A stretch of 64,000 nucleotides of DNA from NCBI GenBank assembly GCA_963822145.1, contig CAWGGG010000004.1, forward strand, positions 1,736,001 to 1,800,000. The letters are read 5' to 3'. The DNA is from UBA5072 sp963822145. Lineage in GTDB: Bacteria > Bacteroidota > Bacteroidia > Bacteroidales > UBA10428. Of this stretch, positions 17,952 to 25,261 are shown piece after piece. The notes beneath the pieces were generated by a model that was not told the DNA's origin, searched no databases, and worked only from the letters and a program-made list of their open reading frames with translations. The position numbers were made by a program, and so were the translations under genes. Every line of letters starts with the position of its first letter. Position 1 is the stretch's first letter.

Positions 17952-19778
17952 CTATTTCTGATTCAGCATATTACGCACTTCCAGGTTCACCTTGCGGATC
18001 TTTTCTTCGTTCATCTTGATCACCTTCCTGTCATACGTCATCAATCCGTTCACCTCAATTTCCACATCCGTGGTTTGTGTGTATACCGCTGCGGAGTAAC
18101 AGGTCGGGATCAGTTTTTTCAGCTTTTCAGCCAGTTTGATATACGCATCCGTGGCCTCTTCCGATGTCTTGTATTGAACATATCCCCAGTTACGGCCCTG
18201 CTCCCAGAGGTGGCCTTCAAGTGCCAGACCTATTCCCCCGTATTCGCCCAACACACAGGCCCGCTTACCATCAAACATGGCGATCACGGGATCCGGGTAA
18301 TTGTGAATATCGAGCATGTCGCCTGTATCATAATGGTTGCCGCCGCTCGCGGGGTTGACCAGCCGTGAGGGATCATATATCTTTGTCCACTCCACAATTT
18401 CCGGGGTTTTGAACTGACCCCAGGCTTCATTGAAAGGCACCCAGGTCACCACACAGGGATTGGAGATGCAATGATCGATGATCTCCTTCCATTCCTTGCG
18501 GTAATTGTCTTCCGACAGCGCGCTGCGCTCCAGTTCCTTTCCGTTGAAGTAATTGCGCATCTGCCACTGGGGCGAACGGTCGCCACTGGGCATGTCCTGC
18601 CATACGAGGATACCCAGACGATCGCAATGGTAATACCAACGTGCCGGTTCAACTTTCACATGCTTGCGGATCATGTTAAAACCAAAATCCTTGGTTTTTT
18701 GTATGTCGTAAAACAAGGCTTCATCCGTGGGTGCGGTGTAAAGTCCGTCAGGCCACCAGCCCTGGTCGAGCGGGCCAAACTGGAAGTAATCCTGATTGTT
18801 CAACTGCAGACGAACCACCCCGTATTCGTCACGCTTTGAGGAAATCTTGCGCATGCCAAAATAGCTTTTGACAACATCAACAGCAGCATTTTTACGCAGC
18901 AAGGTTACCACCATATCATAGAGGAAGGGTGATTCGGGACTCCAGAGCTTGGCCCGGGGGATGCCGAGCAATACTTCCTGCCCTGGTGCAGATTTGCCGG
19001 CGCTGATAACTTTGCCGTTTTCCAGAACCTTTACCTCGATAAGATCGTCTGGTGAAGCACCCATGGCTGCAGCCAAAACGGAAACGGAACCGCCATCCAC
19101 ATCAGGAACAGTCCTGATGCTTCCAATGTAGGCCTGATCAACAGGTTCTATCCAAACCGTTTGCCAGATACCGGTTACAGAAGTATACCATATGCTCTCC
19201 GGTTTATTTACCTGTTTGCCGTGCGGCTGATAACCCGCATCACTCGGATCCCAGACCCTGACAATCAGGTCCTGATTCCCGCTTTTATTGATGAAGGGAG
19301 TAATGTCCATGGAAAAAGGCGTATATCCGCCGCTGTGCGAACCGGCCTTGATATTGTTTATCCAGATGTCGGCCTTCCAGTCGACAGCCCCGAAATTGAG
19401 CAATACCCTTTTGCCCTTCCACGAGACCGGAGTGGTAAAAGTGCGGTGATACCATAGCTCACTGTTTTCGCCAACGGCTTTCTGGACTCCGGAAAGGCTC
19501 GACTCAATGGCAAAGGGCACAAGGATCTTTCCTTCATAAGCAGCAGGAAATGCATTGCCTTTGGGCAGAATGGCATATTCCCAGAGACCGTTCAGGTTCT
19601 GCCACTGGTCACGCACCAGTTGGGGCCGCGGATATTCCGGCCACGGGTCGGCCGGGTTCACCTTTTCGGCCCAGGCTGTCCTGATCCGGTCACCGGCAGG
19701 TTTCCAGTCCTGCCCATTTGCACTTAAAACCAAAGCCAGCAAAACAATTAAACAGATTTTTTCACGAATAGTATTCAT
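17952..19778 (-). CDS. Glycoside hydrolase family 2, exported
   Basis: The 608-residue product has a signal peptide (about 1-22), then a sugar-binding jelly-roll (about 60-215, with WYHRTFTTP and GAVDWKADIWIN), an immunoglobulin-like domain (about 217-315) and a TIM barrel. The predicted acid/base is E451 in WVPFNEAWG and the predicted nucleophile is E512 in VLGEYGG, both in the positions typical of family 2. The family includes beta-galactosidases, beta-glucuronidases and beta-mannosidases; the substrate cannot be told from these motifs. The product probably acts in the periplasm on oligosaccharides. It is followed upstream on the same strand by an exported MBL-fold hydrolase 35 bases away, so the two may be cotranscribed. 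Confidence 0.9.
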   Translation of the reverse strand: MNTIREKICLIVLLALVLSANGQDWKPAGDRIRTAWAEKVNPADPWPEYPRPQLVRDQWQNLNGLWEYAILPKGNAFPAAYEGKILVPFAIESSLSGVQKAVGENSELWYHRTFTTPVSWKGKRVLLNFGAVDWKADIWINNIKAGSHSGGYTPFSMDITPFINKSGNQDLIVRVWDPSDAGYQPHGKQVNKPESIWYTSVTGIWQTVWIEPVDQAYIGSIRTVPDVDGGSVSVLAAAMGASPDDLIEVKVLENGKVISAGKSAPGQEVLLGIPRAKLWSPESPFLYDMVVTLLRKNAAVDVVKSYFGMRKISSKRDEYGVVRLQLNNQDYFQFGPLDQGWWPDGLYTAPTDEALFYDIQKTKDFGFNMIRKHVKVEPARWYYHCDRLGILVWQDMPSGDRSPQWQMRNYFNGKELERSALSEDNYRKEWKEIIDHCISNPCVVTWVPFNEAWGQFKTPEIVEWTKIYDPSRLVNPASGGNHYDTGDMLDIHNYPDPVIAMFDGKRACVLGEYGGIGLALEGHLWEQGRNWGYVQYKTSEEATDAYIKLAEKLKKLIPTCYSAAVYTQTTDVEIEVNGLMTYDRKVIKMNEEKIRKVNLEVRNMLNQK

Positions 19779-19813
19779 TGGGTAATAGTTTTTTAACTTG
19801 AATAATTGGATAT

Positions 19814-20602
19814 CTATCTCATTCTGTCGGGATTAAATACCAGGGTGGCAGAGCCATAAACAGCTTTCATGCCACTCCGGGAACCCATCTCATAGCGACT
19901 GGTCTCAATAGTGCCGTCGAGTACTTTTTCTGTTACCATGCGCATATCTGTAATGTACTGCGGTGTCAGTTTCACCTTCTCCTGTTCATAGTGGCCCACA
20001 TACAGCTCATCAATATCGCCTTTCATGCCTTCCAGCTTCCTGACAGAGGCCAGGTAAGCGGTAAGTGGCAAACTGGATATCTGCATCCACACCATGGTGG
20101 ATCCGATGCCATCACCGGTAAGCAAGTACCGACCCGACCGGTCATAGAAAGCCACCGATCCGGGCGTATGACCGGGTATACCGATGACTTCAATCTTTTT
20201 TCCGCCCAGGTCAAACACGGTGCCGTCTTCAATAAAATGGCACTGCATTCCGGCCGACTTGGGGATCATACCCGTGTCGGCCGGCTGCATGTATATGTCA
20301 TGAAAATATTTTATACCTCCGCTGTGGTCAGAATGACCGTGGGTCAGTGCGAGTTTAAAAGGTTTGCTGCCTATAAGCTCATGAATGGTTTCTTTCAGAC
20401 CTTCCTGTCCCGAACAGGCATCAATAAGGAGCGCCTCGAGGCTTCCTTCGATCAGGTAAGCGGTGGACAGGGTGCCTTTAATGGTCTGAATCCTCCAGAA
20501 GCCTTTACCCAGGTTATCGATACGATAGTTCGGCTCAGGCTGTGCGCTCAGGGAAAGGAAGGTCAGCATGATAAGGGAACAGATCAAGTATGGGAATTTC
20601 AT
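19814..20602 (-). CDS. Metallo-beta-lactamase-fold hydrolase, exported
   Basis: The 262-residue product has a signal peptide (about 1-20) and the metal-binding motif HGHSDH (H88, H90, D92, H93). Further expected ligands occur in GIPGHTPGS and LYVGHYEQ. The fold hydrolyses thioesters, lactones, phosphodiesters or beta-lactams; the text is generic and does not point to an antibiotic-resistance enzyme. It is the first gene of a likely pair with the GH2 gene and diverges from the carrier-protein operon across a 226-base gap. Confidence 0.88.
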   Translation of the reverse strand: MKFPYLICSLIMLTFLSLSAQPEPNYRIDNLGKGFWRIQTIKGTLSTAYLIEGSLEALLIDACSGQEGLKETIHELIGSKPFKLALTHGHSDHSGGIKYFHDIYMQPADTGMIPKSAGMQCHFIEDGTVFDLGGKKIEVIGIPGHTPGSVAFYDRSGRYLLTGDGIGSTMVWMQISSLPLTAYLASVRKLEGMKGDIDELYVGHYEQEKVKLTPQYITDMRMVTEKVLDGTIETSRYEMGSRSGMKAVYGSATLVFNPDRMR

Positions 20603-20745
20603 TGATATTTCAAATTGGATTTTGGATCATAAATGTAGGAAAATTTTTTTGGATAACCGGATTTTGCCTTATTGGTCATTTCCGGCTTGCCTGCCGATTA
20701 TTTCCAAAAAAACAAGATAATGATTTTTTTATTCTGATACATCAC

Positions 20746-20753
20746 TAAATTTG
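20746..20753 (+). promoter_or_regulatory. Candidate -7 promoter box of the carrier-protein operon
   Basis: TAAATTTG matches the Bacteroidota -7 motif TAnnTTTG exactly, 75 bases before the carrier-protein ATG. The -33 region upstream is a T-run without a proper TTG, so the assignment is tentative. No repeat that would suggest an operator was seen. Confidence 0.35.
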
Positions 20754-20828
20754 GCTGACCAAAATTCCATAGAATATTCCTGATCTGACCCAACCTGCAG
20801 AAAATGGTGAATCATAAACATCGATGCA

Positions 20829-21068
20829 ATGAATATTGAAACCAAGGAAAAAGTGTTAAGGGTTGTCAGTCGGGTTACCGGAAGGAATATTAAGGAAATA
20901 AATCTTGAAAGTGACCTGAAAACGCAGCTTTCAGTTGATTCGGTTCAGATCGTTGAATTATTCGCGGTCCTCGAAAAGGAACTGGGAGTTGAACTGCCAC
21001 TCCGGTTAATGACAGTAAAAACCGGCAGGGAATTTCTAATGATACTTGAAGAGGAGCTTCATAAATGA
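20829..21068 (+). CDS. Acyl carrier protein
   Basis: The 79-residue product has a carrier-protein helical pattern, with phosphopantetheine attachment site S38 in LSVDSVQIVELF (classical form DSL, here DSV). A phosphopantetheinyl transferase would charge it; none is encoded nearby. It is the first gene of a four-gene plus-strand operon (spacings 44, 11 and about 29 bases) with an AMP-ligase homologue, an alpha-oxoamine synthase and a radical SAM enzyme. It is therefore likely a dedicated carrier that presents an acyl or aminoacyl group to those enzymes rather than the carrier of fatty-acid synthesis. Confidence 0.9.
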   Translation: MNIETKEKVLRVVSRVTGRNIKEINLESDLKTQLSVDSVQIVELFAVLEKELGVELPLRLMTVKTGREFLMILEEELHK

Positions 21069-21112
21069 CCCTGGAGTCCATATTTGAGTTTTAAACTAAT
21101 ATTGGATTACAG

Positions 21113-22480
21113 ATGAATGATTTCCGGCGCATAACGCAGCTTGACTTTAAGTATGTAATATTTAAAGGCAAAAGGTTTGATAAACGGTTGATTTCTGAAG
21201 CCATTGATCACCTGGTAAAATTCCTGCGTACAAATAACCAGTCCACTTCGCCGTTTATCTTGTTGACTGCCTATAATCATGTAAAAACGATCATAGCGTA
21301 TTATGCAATTATCAAAGCAGGTAAGATACCTGCATTGCTTGATCCGGGTCATCGATCAATCGAACTTACCGAAATCATCGAGGATATTGATCCGGCCGCA
21401 ATCATTTTCCTGAACTCAAGTGAAATTGGTTTCACCTATGAGGAGGAAATTATTTTCAGAAAGCCGAAACCTGGCTTCCTGATTACATCCGATTTAGAAG
21501 ATGTCTGTACACTGGCTTTCACCAATGCAGAAGATGGTTATTCGAAAGGTGCTATGCTTACCGAAAAAAATCTCTTATCGGAAATTCGGGCCCTGGTTAT
21601 TACCAACAGGTTAACAACCAGCTCCGTTACCTGTGCATTGTTGCCGTTTTCTCACTTATATGGTTTGGTTCAGGGAATACTGTTACCAACCCATTCCGGT
21701 TCAACAGCTGTGATTATTGAGATGGATATACTCCGGATCAGCGAAATAATAAACGAGATCCGGCAAAATCATGTAACCCATCTTTATACAGTACCCTCGC
21801 TGTATTATTTGCTCAGCAAAGTGACCGGAATTGATCACCTGGTGAAGGGTATTCTTGAATTTTACTCAGGTGGCATTCAGTTATCCCCTTTTATTTATGA
21901 AAGCTTCTTTAAGAAAACAAACCGGACGATAAGAGAGGGATATGGACTTACCGAATGTTCCCCGGGTGTTGGTCTGGACTATGAAAATGAAAAGCCGGTC
22001 GTATCCAGTTTCGGGAAACCAATGCCAGGTTGTGACATCAAAATACTGGATGAAAATAATAAGGAATGTTTACCTGGCCAGGACGGCGAAATATGCATCA
22101 GCGGAGACATGGTGTTCAAAGGCTATTTCAATCATGAAAAAGCTACCGGCAGCGTGCTGAGGAATGGCTGGCTCCATTCCGGCGATTACGGAAAAAAAGA
22201 CCCGCAAGGGAATATTTACTTCTGCGGCCTGAAAAAGAACATGATCAATGTGGCCGGAAACAATGTATACCCCAGAAAATTGGAACGTCTTTTAAAAATA
22301 AACAAAAGGGTGGCCGAAGTTGAAGTATTTCATGAAGAATCTGTGTTGCAGGGCCAGGTTGTGGGCGCCAGGCTCCAGCTGCATAAAAAATCAGAAAGTG
22401 CCCAGAAGGAGGTGAAAAACTGGTGCTATCAGAACATAAATAACATTATTCTTCCGAAGATTTGGTTGTTTGAACAATAA
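21113..22480 (+). CDS. AMP-ligase (acyl-CoA/ACP synthetase-like) homologue with degenerate motifs
   Basis: The 455-residue product belongs to the adenylate-forming ANL superfamily. Motif A5 is intact (GYGLTECSP), as are A7 (GWLHSGDYG) and an A8-like hinge (KKNMINVAGNNVYP). The P-loop motif A3, normally TSGTTGxPKG, reads TNAEDGYSKG. The protein ends at IILPKIWLFEQ, just before the place where motif A10 with its catalytic lysine should stand; relatives are usually 500 or more residues. In a normal member the activity would be loading of an acyl or amino acid onto the carrier protein encoded just upstream. Whether this one can adenylate is doubtful. The alpha-oxoamine synthase gene starts 11 bases after its stop. 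Confidence 0.85.
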   Translation: MNDFRRITQLDFKYVIFKGKRFDKRLISEAIDHLVKFLRTNNQSTSPFILLTAYNHVKTIIAYYAIIKAGKIPALLDPGHRSIELTEIIEDIDPAAIIFLNSSEIGFTYEEEIIFRKPKPGFLITSDLEDVCTLAFTNAEDGYSKGAMLTEKNLLSEIRALVITNRLTTSSVTCALLPFSHLYGLVQGILLPTHSGSTAVIIEMDILRISEIINEIRQNHVTHLYTVPSLYYLLSKVTGIDHLVKGILEFYSGGIQLSPFIYESFFKKTNRTIREGYGLTECSPGVGLDYENEKPVVSSFGKPMPGCDIKILDENNKECLPGQDGEICISGDMVFKGYFNHEKATGSVLRNGWLHSGDYGKKDPQGNIYFCGLKKNMINVAGNNVYPRKLERLLKINKRVAEVEVFHEESVLQGQVVGARLQLHKKSESAQKEVKNWCYQNINNIILPKIWLFEQ

Positions 22481-22491
22481 AAACTCAGCAT

Positions 22492-23700
22492 ATGATAAAA
22501 ATGGGAAATGGATTGGGCGAATTATATGCTGCGGTTAAGATCCTTCAGCAGAATGGTTGTGTATTTCAATATTATGAAGATACTGAGTATAACGGAAGGA
22601 CTGTTATCGTTAATAACCGTGAACTCCTGCATCTGGCAAACTGCAGTTATCTCGGTCTTGAAAAACATCCTTCCCTGATATCTGAGGCGACAGAAGCGCT
22701 GAGGCGGTATGGTACCCAAAACTCCATGTCGAGGGCTATGTTATCTTCTCCCCTTTATAAGTCATTGGAACAACTGTTGGGAGAAGTTTTCCCTGGTTAT
22801 CAGGCAGTCTTCCCCACCACTACATTGGCCCATTGCTCAGCACTTCCCTTGTTGATCCAGGATAAGGATGCCATTATACTGGATGCACATGTGCATAACA
22901 GTGTACGCATGGCAAGCCAGTTATGCAAAGCCAGTGGCACCTTTGTTGTCTTATCCAGGCACAATGATATGGATCATGTTAAGTACCTGACCTACCGGCT
23001 TAGGAAAGAGGGATATGCCAGAATCTGGTATTGCGCCGACGGGTTGTACAGCATACATGGCAATTTCTGTGATGTAACAGGTTTAGTAAAGTTACTGGAT
23101 ACTGTAGACAACTTTTATGCCTATGTGGATGATGCGCACAGTACAGGCTGGTATGGTAAGCATGGCTGCGGATATGTTGCTTCACAACATGGTCTTCATG
23201 AAAAAATGATCTTGGTTGAATCGTTTGCCAAATCAATGGCTGCCAACGGGGCCGTGATCATTTCCTCAGACCGGGAGGTTGCGGAATACCTCAAATATAC
23301 CGGACAAACCATGATCTTTTCCGGTCCCATTCAACCTGCGACATTAGGTGCAATAAACGCAAGCCTTAAAATTCATTTGTCGGATGAACTTCCCGGGCTG
23401 CAGCATGAGTTGGTGGAATTAATTGAGTTCTTCATTGCGAAAAGCAATGATCTTCAGCTGCCGATTCAGACCAGGGACATAACACCCATACAGCTTTTCA
23501 GAATCGGCAGTATGGATAGGATGTTCAGGGTATTGGTTCAGCTGATAGACAAAGGATTTCTTCCCATGACCGCCGGTTATCCCGCCGTAGCCAAGGGAGA
23601 GGAAGGTATTAGGGTAAATATCACCCGGCATCTGACAAAAAACGATCTAAACAGTTTCCTGGAGACTTTAAGGAACATATTTGACCTGGAAAAAGATTAA
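22492..23700 (+). CDS. PLP-dependent alpha-oxoamine synthase family enzyme
   Basis: The 402-residue product belongs to the fold-type I group of serine palmitoyltransferase, KBL, BioF and ALA synthase, which join an acyl thioester to an amino acid with loss of CO2. The PLP lysine is K247 in VESFAKSMAANGA. YVDDAHSTGW (211-220) supplies the ring-nitrogen aspartate and the following histidine. The stacking histidine lies in DAHVHNS (131-137), and CADGLYSIHG (181-190) is the usual conserved strand. The region GTQNSMSRAM (74-83) is divergent from the glycine-rich form usual in the family. With a carrier protein two genes upstream, an acyl-ACP donor is likely. The product would be an alpha-aminoketone. 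The amino acid cannot be told. Confidence 0.88.
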   Translation: MIKMGNGLGELYAAVKILQQNGCVFQYYEDTEYNGRTVIVNNRELLHLANCSYLGLEKHPSLISEATEALRRYGTQNSMSRAMLSSPLYKSLEQLLGEVFPGYQAVFPTTTLAHCSALPLLIQDKDAIILDAHVHNSVRMASQLCKASGTFVVLSRHNDMDHVKYLTYRLRKEGYARIWYCADGLYSIHGNFCDVTGLVKLLDTVDNFYAYVDDAHSTGWYGKHGCGYVASQHGLHEKMILVESFAKSMAANGAVIISSDREVAEYLKYTGQTMIFSGPIQPATLGAINASLKIHLSDELPGLQHELVELIEFFIAKSNDLQLPIQTRDITPIQLFRIGSMDRMFRVLVQLIDKGFLPMTAGYPAVAKGEEGIRVNITRHLTKNDLNSFLETLRNIFDLEKD

Positions 23701-23729
23701 AGTATACCGGTTAGAAACAATGCAGTGTG

Positions 23730-25061
23730 ATGCCAAGAAAGATAAGAAAAATAGCGCTGATTAATCCCAAAACACCGCTTCAACAGGAAAATCCCGGGAT
23801 ATTTGAAATGTTTCAAAGAAACAGGGAAAGACTCAAGCCATGGCTTGCTCCTCCCTTGAATTTGTTGACCATTGCAGCACTCACCCCGGATAGTATTGAA
23901 GTATGTGTTATTGATGAACACTTCGAGAGCATTGATTTCACCTCGGAATATGATCTGATTGGCATTACAGCAATGACACAACAGGCTTTCAGGGCTTACG
24001 AAATCGCGGAGATATTCAGAAACAAGAATGTTCCCGTTGTCATGGGAGGTATTCATGCCTCCGTGCTTCCTGAAGAAGCCCTGCAGCATACTGATACGGT
24101 TTTCGTTGGAGAAGCTGAAGAGCTTTGGAAAGTGTACCTCGATGAATTGCAGGAAGGCAAAGAAAGGAAAATATATAAGTCCGATGGATTTCTTGATCTT
24201 CGAAAATCACCTGTACCAAAATACAATCTGATTAATTATAACGCATATAAGGACAATGATAACTATTTCAACTATATCCCTGTGCAGGCAACACGCGGTT
24301 GCCCGCATGATTGCGTTTTCTGTGCTGTTTCCAAGCTATATGGAAAAAAAATCAGAAAAAAAACTGTAGACCAGGTGGTCAGGGATATAGAACAAATCCA
24401 ACTTCACGTCGGTGATTCCCTCATTCTTTTTGCTGATGATAATTTATTTGTGGATAAAAGGTTTAGCAAAAATCTTTTAAAAGCGTTAATCCCATTGAAG
24501 ATAAAATATTTTGCCCAGACGGATATCAGCATTGCCGAGGATGAGGAACTGCTCAGTCTGGCTTACAGGAGTGGTTGTCATATCGCCTTCATTGGCCTCG
24601 AAAGCCTCAGGGAAGAAAGTTTGGGAGAGATAAACCGTAACAAATGGAAAATGAAGCAGGTGGAAAAATACACCCGTAGCATAAGAAAAATACAAGACAG
24701 TGGCATTGTGGCCTTTGGTGCCTTTGTCATCGGATTTCAGCACGATGATCTTTCAACCTTTGATGAGATTAGAGATTTCACTGTTCAGAACCATATGCCG
24801 GGACAATTCACTTTGGCCACTCCCATACCCGGCAGCAATTTATATCAGGAATTGCAGCAGGAAGGAAGACTATATCATGATGTTTTCTGGAACAAATGCA
24901 ATTTTTACAATCTGGTTTATACGCATGAAAATCTTACAAAAAAGGAGGCAGAGGATGCATTGATCCGCCTGTATGAGGATGTTTTTAATGATGAAAATAC
25001 TTTAAAACGCTTTATTCACATGAAAAATATCTACAAAACCCTTCCTGAAAGATGGATCTGA
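23730..25061 (+). CDS. Cobalamin-binding-type radical SAM enzyme
   Basis: The product is 443 residues from the ATG (a GTG lies one codon earlier). An N-terminal Rossmann-like B12-binding domain (about 1-140, with MGGIHASVLPEEAL and FVGEAE) is followed by a radical SAM barrel with iron-sulphur cysteines C191, C195 and C198 in GCPHDCVFC. Later conserved text includes FADDNLF, FIGLES and FVIGFQHDD. A C-terminal domain of about 100 residues is typical of B12-binding radical SAM proteins of the BchE/HpnP type. No clear DxHxxG cobalamin-ligand motif is seen, as in many of this class. It is the last gene of the carrier-protein operon and probably methylates, cyclises or rearranges the pathway's product. 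Confidence 0.88.
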   Translation: MPRKIRKIALINPKTPLQQENPGIFEMFQRNRERLKPWLAPPLNLLTIAALTPDSIEVCVIDEHFESIDFTSEYDLIGITAMTQQAFRAYEIAEIFRNKNVPVVMGGIHASVLPEEALQHTDTVFVGEAEELWKVYLDELQEGKERKIYKSDGFLDLRKSPVPKYNLINYNAYKDNDNYFNYIPVQATRGCPHDCVFCAVSKLYGKKIRKKTVDQVVRDIEQIQLHVGDSLILFADDNLFVDKRFSKNLLKALIPLKIKYFAQTDISIAEDEELLSLAYRSGCHIAFIGLESLREESLGEINRNKWKMKQVEKYTRSIRKIQDSGIVAFGAFVIGFQHDDLSTFDEIRDFTVQNHMPGQFTLATPIPGSNLYQELQQEGRLYHDVFWNKCNFYNLVYTHENLTKKEAEDALIRLYEDVFNDENTLKRFIHMKNIYKTLPERWI

Positions 25062-25261
25062 TCAACCGAAGTTATAGGATAAATTAGCGGAAATTGGAAC
25101 TTTAAAGCTCAAATATTGAAGTTTTTCCCACGAGCATCCTCCCGGAAGCTTTTGGATAAACAAGTACTAAAAAAATAAATTGGCGGCCGCTGGTCACATC
25201 CAAACTTAATGGTATTGGTTACGTATATATTTATGTTCATTTGTATAAAAGGGCTAAACCA

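Noticed and set aside
19814..20602. Metallo-beta-lactamase as an antibiotic-resistance gene.
   Set aside because: The HxHxDH fold is shared by many hydrolases and the pairing with a GH2 gene gives no sign of a resistance role.
22480..22550. Reading on past the AMP-ligase stop in the +1 frame gives about 20 codons with an NGK that resembles motif A10.
   Set aside because: The stretch also encodes the start of the oxoamine synthase in its own frame, ends at a stop soon after, and lacks the rest of the motif. Chance is the simpler reading, although resequencing could settle it.
20829..25061. Assignment of the operon as sulphonolipid (capnine) or ceramide biosynthesis.
   Set aside because: Carrier protein and oxoamine synthase fit, but there is no cysteate-forming enzyme, ketoreductase or N-acyltransferase nearby, and the radical SAM gene is not part of those pathways as I know them.
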